Below are positions 10,291-20,360 of a stretch of DNA of 64,000 bases, piece by piece; position 1 is the stretch's first letter; each line of letters opens with the position of its first letter. The position numbers and the translations under genes are program-made. This stretch comes from Psilocybe azurescens. Taxonomy: Eukaryota; Basidiomycota; Agaricomycetes; Agaricales; Agrocybaceae. The stretch lies in NCBI GenBank assembly GCA_023853785.1, contig JAJIRX010000568.1:1-64000 (forward strand), read 5' to 3'. The notes beneath the pieces were generated by a model. It saw only the letters and a list, made by a program, of their open reading frames with translations, was not told the origin of the DNA and did no database searches.

Positions 10291-11151
10291 GTTGTAGTTC
10301 GAATACAAGCAGAAGCGACTCCGGCGTTAAAAATAAAAGAGTACGACTTACCGCTGCAGATTTTGACCCTTCTCCTGATGGCTGCTGATATGTCAATGTT
10401 CTGGATCTTGGCGGATATTTCATGTAAGTATGTACGTACATGGCTCATTTCTCACTGCGATATGTATTCCAGGGTTGTTGTGGGAACTCTGAAAGAAGGA
10501 AAATGGTCCTGAAATTTCAAATTTGAAATACTGAGTTCTTTATTATCATTTACTTACCATCTTGGCTGCAGTACTACTTTTGTTTCACATATGTCATAAT
10601 CAGGACCCCGAGCAATCTTGGCTCTGCATACACCAATCTGGCAAAATCTCTCAAATCTCGAGCCTACTGACCAGCCAGAGTGGTTGAAATAGGGAAATCC
10701 GACATTTCATCACAATTCTCCACAATCATCGAATGAGTCATATATGGATTTGCACGGGGTCCTCACCGCCTTTTTCCGCCAAGTCTACCTATTTCTTGTC
10801 TGACAAACAGCCCTATATGTCTCGGGAGTGGGTAAAATAATGGAATTATAACAGTACATAGGACTAGCTCTGCTGCACGACGAGAAGGAGGAAAGCTCTC
10901 TCACTCGCATTATAAAGAAATAATTAACAAGCGTTAGGTCTTGCCAATGTATAACACCGCGTCGTTGGATATATCGCTGTAGATTATTGGCATAACGGGT
11001 GACTCCAGTCCGCGTCTATGTAACGCTAGCCTAACAATGGCAGTCGTCCATTTCTACAGCCGAACTGTTAAGTTTCTACCATCCAAGAAGATAGGGAAGG
11101 ATGTGACTCACAAATTCAGTCTTGTATACACCATACAAGAGCTGTTAGGGG
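10291..11151. promoter_or_regulatory. Upstream region of the USP gene
   Basis: Promoter side of the USP gene and 3' flank of PET127. A probable 5' UTR exon ends at the GTAAGT donor near 10352 (minus strand). No other convincing coding sequence; the short plus-strand frame at 11037 overlaps the PET127 3' end and is spurious. Confidence 0.45.
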
Positions 11152-14100
11152 CTAATCGGATGATTGTTTGGTTTCAACACTTTCCTCGATTGGCCGTTCT
11201 ACAAATGGTTCTTGTGACTTTTCCGCAACCGGTTCTTCTAATGTTTCTGTAGATTGTTCTTTGGGTGGTTCCGTATATGTCTTTTGTGACTCTTCTGTGG
11301 ATGGCTCCCGGAAGAATGGACTGAACTTAGGCTTGTATATGCCCTGACCATACACAATCTTCGGTTGCCCAGCCAAAAGTTCTTCCTTCTTCATCATTTC
11401 AATCCGTCCAGCTCTCGCCAACCGGCGATACTTCTCGACAGATTCTTGTGCCAATGCGAAAGAGTCTGGATTGAACGCTTTAGGCTCTGAAGATTTTGTG
11501 TTGCCGAAACTGAGAGCCTCCCAATATTTCTCGGCGTCTTCAAGTGAAACCGACGATGGCAGCGATAGTGTTCGTTTCTTGCGCTTTAGCATGTGGTAAT
11601 AATCTGACCTGATAATGTCGTCAGAAGCATCAACACGCTCGATTTTATAGTTGATGTCCCCTAATCAGAATAGGTCAGTGAAACATTCTGAGAAGACGGA
11701 AAATGAAAAAGGGTTCACATTTCGCCTCGGTTGCTCCCAACGCAGCATTCGGTCGAGCCGGTTGACCATTCAATTCATGCGTAACGGTAACGTGAAGTTT
11801 TTTGATAGGTTTTTCACCGTCGGCAGTCCACTCAACAGGTTGAACGTAAACCTCGAGGAATTTACCAGGTTGCGGGGTTTCGAATACACAGTTTGCCGAC
11901 TAATCAGAAATGAGCATGTAGGAATTCGGTCCAAATTGCACATACTAACCTGCCCTGGGAAAAATGTTGCTGCTTCTTCAAGAATCGCTTCGAGAAGCCT
12001 GACAGAGTGATTAAACAACTTGTTTCCAACTCCTGGAGCCGATCCCAACAGTCGCTCGTCCATTTCGTCGAGAGAGATATACTGGAAGCCGAAAATTCGT
12101 TCCGTGTTGTGGTAAGCGACCAAAACACCGTCCATGTTGCCAATCCTAACTTGGAAACTTCAAGGTGATTTAAGTATAGGACATGGTTAAAGCGCATGCA
12201 TTACACACCTGTACTTCAAAAAGGCCGACCGAATGAGATCATAATACTCTTTCTCGAAGCTTTCCAGCATTCCGTGTTGTTTCTTGATCATATAACCTGC
12301 ATTTTCCTAGTTGTCATATCCCGTCAGGAAAAGGTTGAAATAAAGCAAAAGCAAAAGCTTGCCTCGTAGTTCAAGATGTCCATACGAATTGAAACACAAG
12401 CACGCGTCTTGATATCGAAAACACCTGTACCAGGCAATCGAGGATCTACGCAATCCAGTTGTGAGCGCATAATAAATTTGTCGGACTGAGCTACGTCAGC
12501 AGGCAGGCCATTGGATTTCATAACCAAGTACATACCTTGGAATATCGGTAGGCTTCTCTCATCACAGGCTTCCCATTATCTTGTTCTGGAGCTGATTCTA
12601 CCCTCATAAATGCATTGAACTCTTCTGGAGATTTGGTCACAAAATTTTCAAGAAGGGTTCCCTGCATTGTGTATAGTGAGTGACGCGCACGGTGAAGCCG
12701 CAAAAGGTTAATGCATACCATCCAAGTCAGAACATTCCTATCTGGATCATCCCATTCAGTAGACTGCGAGTCAATAGCGTAGATCCCATCTTTGTAATTC
12801 AATGTGACCATTGCTGGCATGCGTTGGCCTGGGGTAAAGGATGTGGGCTAGGGAAGATAGTTAGAATGAGATAGTTAGAATGAGATAGTTTAGAGATGAT
12901 GGGATAATTACTTCGTGTTGGAAATGCTGACTCAAAATTGTAGCGTCTATCTCTTTATATTCCGTTAACAAGAAATATATGTGACTGAGCATTCCAGACA
13001 ACGAAGATGTTGAGCCGGCAAATTTTTGTTTTCTTGTGAAGCCATTATGCATAGATCCTGGATAGAAAGGTGAGTTACTAAACCGAAACAGCCAGGATAA
13101 CCAGAGCCACGAACCTCATCCCGGGAACTGCTAATGAAACCCGTTAGCCTTTCGAAAGCAAAGTCATTGACCTTGGGGATCCGTTCTAGCCATGGTGTAA
13201 AATTATAAACATGAGATCTGGGGTCTTGCAGCCAATGGACACCGGGGCTACAGAAAATAAAATAATTGAGACGACGTCTTGAGTACAGATTCTTGATTTC
13301 TTACTTAAAGAGGACGCGATCCAATCCATGAGATAGCGTAGCAATAGGATGATGCTCGGACACGGGAGCAACGTCTAAAAGGATAGCGTAATTAAAGCGG
13401 AATATAACGAAGCTGGAAGTTGGATCTCACCAGTCAACACAGATCCTGTCTCTTCTACAGTTTTGCCCTCTTTCAAAAGGATAGAGGAGGAGAATGCGGT
13501 GGATAAGAGCGTTCTGTATTCGACATGGTCCCCAGAACTTGCTCCTGTCGCTTCTGACTCGGACGCTACAACAAACGGTTAATGAAAATCAAACAACAAG
13601 CTCGTAAATGACGCATACATTTCCAAGGTTCTTTCTGCCAGGTTTCCTCTACGAGGCCTGAGCCTAACTTAGCTTCACCTTGGGCAAACTTCTTCCTATG
13701 CTCTTCTGAAGGCGTTCGATCTTGGCGTCTTCCATGCATTTTCTGCGAGCTTTTGAAAAAGTCCTCTGAATGGGATTTTTTTTTCTGCTATCCCATTGAG
13801 CTTGTTACGCAGAGCATCAAACTTGTGTGATTTTTTCTTTTGATAGGGCAGGCTTTGTTGCTACATGGGCTTTCCGTTTCTGCTTCTTCGGTGTGGAGTC
13901 GGTAAAAGTTGAAGGTCCTGGCTCTGGACCAGAGTCCTTCAACCTTTCAAGAAGAGAAGGGGTGGGGAAGTTAATGTTGAATGAGAGGACGCGTCCGATG
14001 CATCCAGAGCCTTGTCCGCTGCGAGTAGACTCTGGAGATACGAAGCCGACCTGGTGGAGGAAGGTTCACCAGGTCGTAGTTTTGAGGCATTGATATATCG

Positions 14101-14254
14101 TGGCGAGGGAGGTAAGCCAGGATGCTGCTGCTCTGAGGCTCATGTAAAGAAGAGCGGGGTGAGTGGAAGGGACGGCAAGCTAATGCCCAAGTTTGAAATT
14201 AGTACAAGTAGTAGTCGAGTAAAAGAAAACCTACGCCGAGCCGTGACTGGACCA
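11152..14254 (-). CDS. PET127: Mitochondrial RNA-processing protein PET127
   Basis: In yeast PET127 acts in 5' processing and turnover of mitochondrial RNA at the membrane. The conserved core is spread over about ten exons: PGVHWLQDPRSHVYNFTPWLE, FAFERLTGFISSSRDE, KFAGSTSSLSGMLSHIYFLL, RSQLDCVDPRLPGTGVFDIKTRACVSIR and VLVAYHNTERIFGFQYISLDEMDERL. The C-terminal exon (11592-11152) is Glu/Pro/Thr-rich. One intron (12307-12362) uses a GC donor. Four frame corrections are needed, all at homopolymers: 13029-13032, 13776-13784, 13831-13836 and 13943-13944. The N-terminal exon is least certain. ATG at 14254 with a GTAGGT intron leads into PRYINASKLRPGEPSS, while the first ATG of the next exon lies in the wrong frame. 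Confidence 0.88.
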
Positions 14255-14409
14255 TCCACAGGTCACGTGTACCGGAATTATAGTCTCGGGCCGTGGCTGT
14301 GTGTTCCATTTCTGGATGTCGTAATTGGATCCGCAACGACACTCCACATCGGATACAACCACTGCTCAGGGATATTCTAGCTGGTTAACCACTCTACTTG
14401 GCAAGGAGA
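14255..14409. promoter_or_regulatory. Short bidirectional promoter PET127/ARL8
   Basis: About 155 bp separates the inferred PET127 start from the ARL8 start. It contains GGTCACGTG (a CACGTG E-box inside) near 14261-14269. No TATA box was recognised. Confidence 0.5.
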
Positions 14410-15545
14410 ATGCCAGGGTTCTTTACCTCAATATTCCAATGGATTAGCGGGTATATATTAAATCGCGTTACTCACCATCTGGCTGTGGCTCATCTCCCTA
14501 AAGTCTCTTCTTTTCGAAACAGGCAGAAATCGCTGTAGTGGGGTTACAGGTTTGTAACTGTATGTACCCCATGTATGTTTCCTGGATGCTTACTGTAAAG
14601 CTTGCATAGGCCTCTGGGAAGACATCTTTTGTCAATGTCATTACCTCGGGACAAGTGAGTCGCTTTCAACGCAGGAGACCCTGTCTTAGTGAACTATTGC
14701 TGCGCAAAGTGGAGTGAAGATGTTGTCCCAACCGTTGCTTTCAATTTCCGGAAGATTAGAAAAGGAAATGTGACAATGAAAATATGGGATGTAGCAGGTT
14801 TGTCTATGAAATCTCGCACATTCCACACCAATTGCTTTGCTCATAAGCGCTCAGGCCAGCCCAAATTTCGTTCAATGTGGGAGCGATATTGCAATGGAGT
14901 GGATGCCATCGTGTATGTTTCACGCTTTTTCGAACAATAGCCTCTGCTAACTACCTCCAGCTTTGTTGTAGACTCTGTCGACGTGAGGTCAATCCAACTA
15001 TTCGATATCTTGTAACCTGACTTTTCTCCAGCAAGACAAATTCAACACTGCTCGTTTCGAACTTCACCAACTCCTAGGTCAGCCAACGCTCGTTGGTGTC
15101 CCTTTATTGGTGGTATGTCTCTTCTAAGCAGTGGCTTCATCGATAGCGGTACATTCATTATTATCTTTCCAGCTGGGAAACAAGAATGACATAAATGGCC
15201 ACGTCGCAGTCAAAGAACTAATTAAAAACCTGTGTGTTAAAAGATTACTTGCCGCTGCATTCTACATCCTTACCATTTATTTAGGCAATTGGACAAGATT
15301 ACGGACCGTCCTGTTTCTGTAAGTCAAGATGTTTTGTGCCAAGCATCAGTCTGGCTGACCTTTTCTAGTGTTATTCGGTAATCGTTACCTTCTAATCTCA
15401 TACTGAACGCCTGTTCTAACAAGCGTATAGTGTTCCATGAAGAGTCAGCACAATCTGTAAGTCGATCTCGATTCTGGAAACAATCAATTTACTCAATTCT
15501 TGACAGTGACATCGTGCTCCAATGGCTAGCAAGCCGGAGTCATTA
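14410..15545 (+). CDS. ARL8: ARF-like small GTPase ARL8
   Basis: A GTPase of the ARF superfamily; ARL8 in other eukaryotes sits on lysosomes/vacuoles and drives their positioning and tethering. About ten exons give roughly 185 residues. The N-terminus ([13 protein letters not shown]) is an amphipathic helix without the Gly2 myristoylation site, as in ARL8. Visible G motifs: GLQASGKTSF (G1), PTVAFNFRK (G2), [17 protein letters not shown] (G3), NKND (G4) and CYSCSMK (G5), then [12 protein letters not shown] at the C-terminus. G3 reads WDVAGQ where many ARFs have WDxGGQ. A 9-nt micro-exon (15369-15377) encodes Cys-Tyr-Ser of G5. The frame is intact with no corrections. Confidence 0.95.
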
Positions 15546-15876
15546 ACTGGCACGGTGCTTTGAGTTTGGCCGTCATTTGTTTAACTTCTCAGGATGTTAT
15601 GATAGCAGCATTGAAGGGTAACCTCGCAAAAACTATCTTCACCATGTAGCTTGTAAAGTATAATAGTGGACCTGTAATATATCGGCCTCGGTCTCATAGA
15701 TATAAAACTAGGCGCACTATAATCTAGTTTTGCAACGAGTCCAAGGTCGGCCCAAGTCACACGACTTCAAAAATTACATACATGGCATGCCTCACACAGC
15801 CCATAGTTTGGGTACGCGACTCGGGAGTGGGCTATTCCTTGAGATGCACTGTTCAAGATTACATTGGATAAACAAA
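15546..15876. other. Convergent 3' intergenic region
   Basis: Between the ARL8 stop and the stop of the small coiled-coil gene. No coding frame or recognised element. Confidence 0.6.
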
Positions 15877-16252
15877 TTATCTTCTTTTTGTCATTTGAAC
15901 CGTTAGGTTATCGATATACATCTGCAAGGTCTCATTTCCTGAAACGAGTTTGTCGACTTCTTTCTGCACTGATTGAACTTTCGCCAACATGGCTATCGAG
16001 CAGATTGTGTTACTGCTTATTACTTGGACGTTAGAATACAAACTTGCCTTTTAAATCCTCTTGGGCGGCAAGCACCTCTCTAAAAGAAATGAAAGTCAAT
16101 GATGATTTCAGGTTCTAATGGAAGGAAACCAACTTCAAGACTTGTTCCTTCCTCAATGTGTCCCTGACTACACCAAGGTCACCCCCGCCTTCTCTGGGTG
16201 ATACTACACCCCAAGAAGGGCGTTCGTCGAGCGAGTAGTCATCGTATTGCAT
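15877..16252 (-). CDS. Small SCOC/Slo1-like coiled-coil protein
   Basis: Three exons encode about 88 residues: MQYDDYSLDERPSWGVV, a Gly-rich linker, then a continuous coiled coil (TLRKEQVLKEVLAAQEDLKA, MLAKVQSVQKEVDKL, GNETLQMYIDNLT). The last heptads match the SCOC/Slo1 family, short coiled-coil proteins that bind ARF-like GTPases. Introns are 16080-16133 (GT-AG) and 15993-16047, the latter with a perfect GC donor context (AG|GCAAGT). The convergent neighbour is ARL8, which suggests but does not prove a functional link. The call rests on the coiled-coil pattern and length; other short coiled coils cannot be excluded. Confidence 0.68.
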
Positions 16253-16465
16253 GTCTTGGATTGTACGACCCAGAAAATTGCTTCTCTAGGATATACCGTC
16301 GATATGATAAACGAGTAGAGGAGGATCTAACCCTTTAAGTTGCAAGCGATCAGCGATCACACGAGAGCGGACTTTCAAAGTCACGCTCAGCACTGACGCG
16401 TCGCGGTCAATGTCCAGGTTACCTGTCCTTTCTGCTAAACACCATTCTGTGAACATTGATATACC
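16253..16465. promoter_or_regulatory. Bidirectional promoter, coiled-coil gene/RPN13
   Basis: 213 bp between two divergent starts. No TATA box or recognised operator. Confidence 0.45.
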
Positions 16466-17708
16466 ATGTCCCTCACAAACTCGGAAATTCTCCTCGGCTT
16501 CAAAGCCGGAAGAGCCTTCAGAAGAGAGGGTACCAACTTTGTTGACTCAAGCCCAACCAAAGGTGCTATCTACATTACGAACGGAGACGACGGGTTGCTG
16601 CACTTCATTTGGAAGAATCGGGTTACAAACGACATAGAAGAGGTTCGCCTTTCCTGCAGTATTCGTCTGTATTATCTCAAAACCTTATTGTCCACACCAT
16701 TAGGATCTTATTTTGTTTCCCTCTGACGCTTCCTTCGTCAAGGTCTCTCAGTCGAATGGCAGGGTATACGTCCTCAAATTCTCATCTTCAAACCAGAGGC
16801 ACTTCGTACGTTTTTAAACTTCAACAGGCTGCTCAAACCTCTAATCATCTTTAGTTTTGGATGCAGGTAATTTAATTACTCACCGGCATTTTGATCTATC
16901 TATAAACTGGTGCCCGTTTACAGGATGCTTTATCCGCCCGCGACACCGAATTCGCAGAGAATGTGAATGGTCTACTTCAAGAACCAGACTATGAATTGAG
17001 ATGGGGCACCTCTACTGGTACCGATGGCCCTCAAGCTTCGACATCAGCTACCCCTGCCCAACCTGCAGCCACTTCGTATGTCCCTCTGTTACCCCAGATT
17101 TCACTACTTTTTGTACAATGACTCATACCCTTCGATAATAGGTCAACTACTACCGCGGCTTCTAACACAAACTTCGAGGCCACTCCAGAACAACTCGCAA
17201 CTCTTGCACAAATGCTGTCTTCTATGTCAGGAAGGTCAGGAGAAGCGACCCAGGCCCCTGGTACACCCCTTGAGTTATGTCGTTCTTGACAGTCGCTAAT
17301 CCTCACACTGTCGTTAGAATTATCCCTCACAGATATCCTCACACCGGCCAATCTGGGACCGTTGTTTAGTAGCCACCCAGGAGCTAATTCCAGCACTCTT
17401 CCCCCATCTTCCTCCAGATTTACCAATGCCACCTTCCGTGGAAGTTCTTCAACGAATAATACAGTGCGTTTCCGAACTCTCCAATTGCTCTGGAGGATAT
17501 GGCTAAATTATTCCTTTCCTTCTAGCTCTCCCCTCAATTTAGAGCCTCGGTTTCGAATCTTGATCAAGCACTTAGAACAGGTCTACTTGGTAATCTTGTT
17601 CGGACTTTAGGTTTGCCGGAAGAGGCGGGAACTGGAGTTGGCCCATTCTTGAGGGCAGTTCAAGAACAGGCTGATAGAGAGGCGGCCGACAGCATGGACA
17701 CGGATTAA
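16466..17708 (+). CDS. RPN13: 26S proteasome ubiquitin receptor RPN13 (ADRM1)
   Basis: A subunit of the 19S regulatory particle that binds ubiquitin through an N-terminal Pru domain and, in many species, recruits the deubiquitinase UCH37 through a C-terminal DEUBAD domain. The Pru domain is visible as ILLGFKAGRAFRREGT, GAIYITNGDDGLLHFIWKNR, DLILFPSDASFVKV, GRVYVLKFSSSNQRHFFWMQ. A Ser/Thr/Ala-rich linker follows, then the DEUBAD-like region (SLTDILTPANLGPLF, then QALRTGLLGNLVRTLGLPEEAG). Intron-rich, with the frame fully intact. It ends in an acidic tail (ADSMDTD). Confidence 0.95.
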
Positions 17709-18185
17709 TTCAGTCATCATTCTTGTTTATGTGGATCTTTGGGCTGGAACACTGGTCTTTTCACCGTCTTGACCTTAGCAATTGAAGGCCTTCTGAGATA
17801 TCTAATGCCAACTTGTCATAACTCAATCTTGACAGGCTGATCAAGATAATCATGTTTGAAATGTCTAAATGAGCACAGAACGTGATGGTTTTGATTGCAA
17901 GCAGACATAAGGGTCAATTAGGGTTTGCTCCCTACAACGAGGCCACAACTCTTTGGGGTTTCTGAACTGGGTCATTCTGTCTCAAAAACAGCAAGAATAC
18001 ACGCCATGGTAAACAAGGGGGTAATCCGCGATGCTTCAGGTAAGTTATCAGAAACCGGAAAGTGTGTATGGTACATATAGCAGTGGCGACACTTACGGAT
18101 GGAAATGTTTGATAGGAAGAAATAATAATATGTAAGGTAGGTTGCAATATCGCGTTTGCAATGCTGAATGAGGCCATAGGACCCA
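17709..18185. other. Convergent 3' intergenic region
   Basis: Between the RPN13 and NSE2 stops; short opposite-strand frames here have no coding character. Confidence 0.6.
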
Positions 18186-19503
18186 TCAATCGATAACTTC
18201 TTCTGCATCGCTATCTTCTGCGTGTACTGCAAGATGTCGTACGTAGTTCGCGACCTTCTTGGCGAGCTGTTTGTCGGGTTGGCAATCGGATAGTTTAAAG
18301 GATTTATTGCATCCAGCGGCAGGGCATTTCTTCAGAGGAGGACCGGATTTGAAATGATCATTTATCGAGTCAGCAGAGAAACTGTGGTTACAAACGCGTC
18401 TAATGGTCGATGGATAAATGCATCGTTAGGTGGAAAGATGAGAAGGACTCACGATGTGTAGGGGTCTACTAGTCGAGTCAAGGTTATGGGGCAATTGTAA
18501 TTCTGAGTGACTCCGCCCATTTCAAGGTCGTCATCAGAATCAGAATCGTCTCCCTCCTCTGAGGTACTCAATCAGTCAAATCGACTTCGGAATCACCGGA
18601 TAAAAAATGGACAAACCTTCAGGTATGATTTCGGTGAGAGGGCGCATGGGATTCTGGGGATTGTGTACATCCTATCATCCTAGTCAGAATCAGGTTAATG
18701 TGTATCGACAAAGTGTAACATGCCCATATCGCAGAATGGAATTGAATGTAATTTAGATCTTTGACATATTTCTGTCGCGTGGTTTTGCCAGCGTAGTCAT
18801 TCTTGCGCTGCTCAACGCCATTCCTGTACACTTCGAGAGAATTTTTCTGCAAAATGTTGAATTATTAAGACCTTTGAGAAAGCCTCTACACTTACAATTT
18901 CCTCCCCGGCTACTACTTGTTGGTATATCGAATCTAGAGATTCACCATGGGCCGTCATTTCAGCGGTTACGTCGATGAACTCTCTCATATCGCGATCCAA
19001 TTTTTGCAACTCCTAGAAGGTGTTTTGATATGGTCATGCTCGCCGACAATCGAAGGAACACAAGTGTTCTTTACCTTCGAAGAGTACATATCTTTCTCTC
19101 CTGCCTCCGCCATAGCGACCCCGACATCTCTGTATATCTCCCATTTTTGCTTATTCTGTCTCGCATAGAAATCCAATCTGTCGCGAATCCTTTCAGTTTG
19201 TTCATATCGTCTTTACGCAAAGGCTGGTCGGGGAAATCCTGAACATTTATGCGGTCATCGTCATCTTCATCTTCATCATTATCTTCATCGTCACCATCAT
19301 CGTCTTCTGGGTCGGCCCTTTGCTTTCCATTAGATCGCCGTCTGTGTTCTTTTTGACTATTACTTTATTCGTAATTCTAGGGCGGTCTTCCTCGCTGACT
19401 TCGTCGATATTTCCATCAGTTTGAGTATTACGAACGTCCTCAATATCTTCAGAGTTTTGTCTGCGTGAATTTTGCTTACGACGCGAAGAGGTTGCAACAG
19501 GCA
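18186..19503 (-). CDS. NSE2: SMC5/6 complex SUMO E3 ligase NSE2 (MMS21)
   Basis: Attaches SUMO to targets within the SMC5/6 DNA-repair complex. The N-terminus is basic then very acidic (EDDDGDDEDNDEDEDDDD), a helical region follows (ELQKLDRDMREFIDVTAEM and YRNGVEQRKNDYAGKTTRQKY), and the SP-RING is clear at the C-terminus: NCPITLTRLVDPYTS, VCNHSFSADSINDHF and KKCPAAGCNKSFKLSDCQPD, with the Cys/His spacing of PIAS/Siz-type RINGs. It ends HAEDSDAEEVID. Two one-base losses in T runs (plus strand 19350-19354 and 19144-19148) must be corrected. The start at MPVATSSRRKQ is the first ATG after the short divergent promoter. Confidence 0.87.
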
Positions 19504-19665
19504 TGATGTAGGATGGGACAAAAAGCTCATTTGAACCTAAGTACAAGAACGCGTTTCATTGACTTGTTTGGCAAGCACGCGTTGAGTAAACATTAACCCA
19601 CACGGTTCCTGGCAAGTCGCTGGTGTGCAGTCTGCTTTACACTCAGACTGTACTATCTCCCTCAA
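19504..19665. promoter_or_regulatory. Bidirectional promoter NSE2/uS12m
   Basis: 162 bp between divergent starts; no motif recognised with confidence. Confidence 0.45.
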
Positions 19666-20280
19666 ATGTTTGCCGGACTGAGGGCATTTGCCCAGAACTC
19701 AGAAAGATGGGCTCCCTCACTAGCGAGAAGCTCCCTTCAGAATATTCTGGCGCCCTCCTTTGTGCATTGCAGGTCATTCCACGCAACACCAACCACCTTG
19801 CGCACTATAAATCAGTCTATGCGAGCGAAGAGAGTCCCCAAAAAGCAGGAAAAGTCCAAGTCACCATTGCTTGAAGTCTCGCCCCAACGCAAGGGCGTCG
19901 TTACTCGTCTTATTATTGCCACCCCCAAGAAACCCAATTCCGCCAAGCGGAAGGTCGCCCGTATAAAACTCTACAACTGGAAAATCTTGCATGGCTTATA
20001 TCCAGGGAGAAGGTCACAATTTGCAGGAGCACAGTGTGGTCTTGGTGAGAGGAGGTCGTACCAAGGATCTTCCCGGTGTGGGGCGAGTATTTCCAATTCA
20101 TCGGAGAACCGAAAATTGACGCTTCCTTCAGTTACAAACTTGTTCGTGGGGCACTCGACTTTGCCGGAGTTGTCAACCGTGCAACTTCTCGCAGTAGATA
20201 TGGGTGAGTAATTGAAACTTATTCAACGCTGCTGCCGTATTGACAAGCAATGTAGTGTAAAGAAACCCAAGCGGAAGTAG
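19666..20280 (+). CDS. Mitochondrial small-subunit ribosomal protein uS12m
   Basis: Decoding-centre protein of the mitochondrial ribosome. A mitochondrial presequence ([38 protein letters not shown]) precedes a textbook S12 body: [31 protein letters not shown], then in a shifted frame [27 protein letters not shown], and after an intron [20 protein letters not shown] and VKKPKRK. Two frame corrections are needed, one near 19974 (ACTCTACAACTGG) and one in the GGGG run at 20080-20083. The universally conserved PGEG loop reads QGEG, possibly real or a sequencing change. It stops only 80 bp from the next, convergent stop. Confidence 0.93.
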
Positions 20281-20360
20281 TGTATTTCTAATTAATCCTA
20301 TTATCCTAGTTCATGAAATCAAATTATCCTGGGTATATTGCGGAAAAGAATCCGCTTCAG

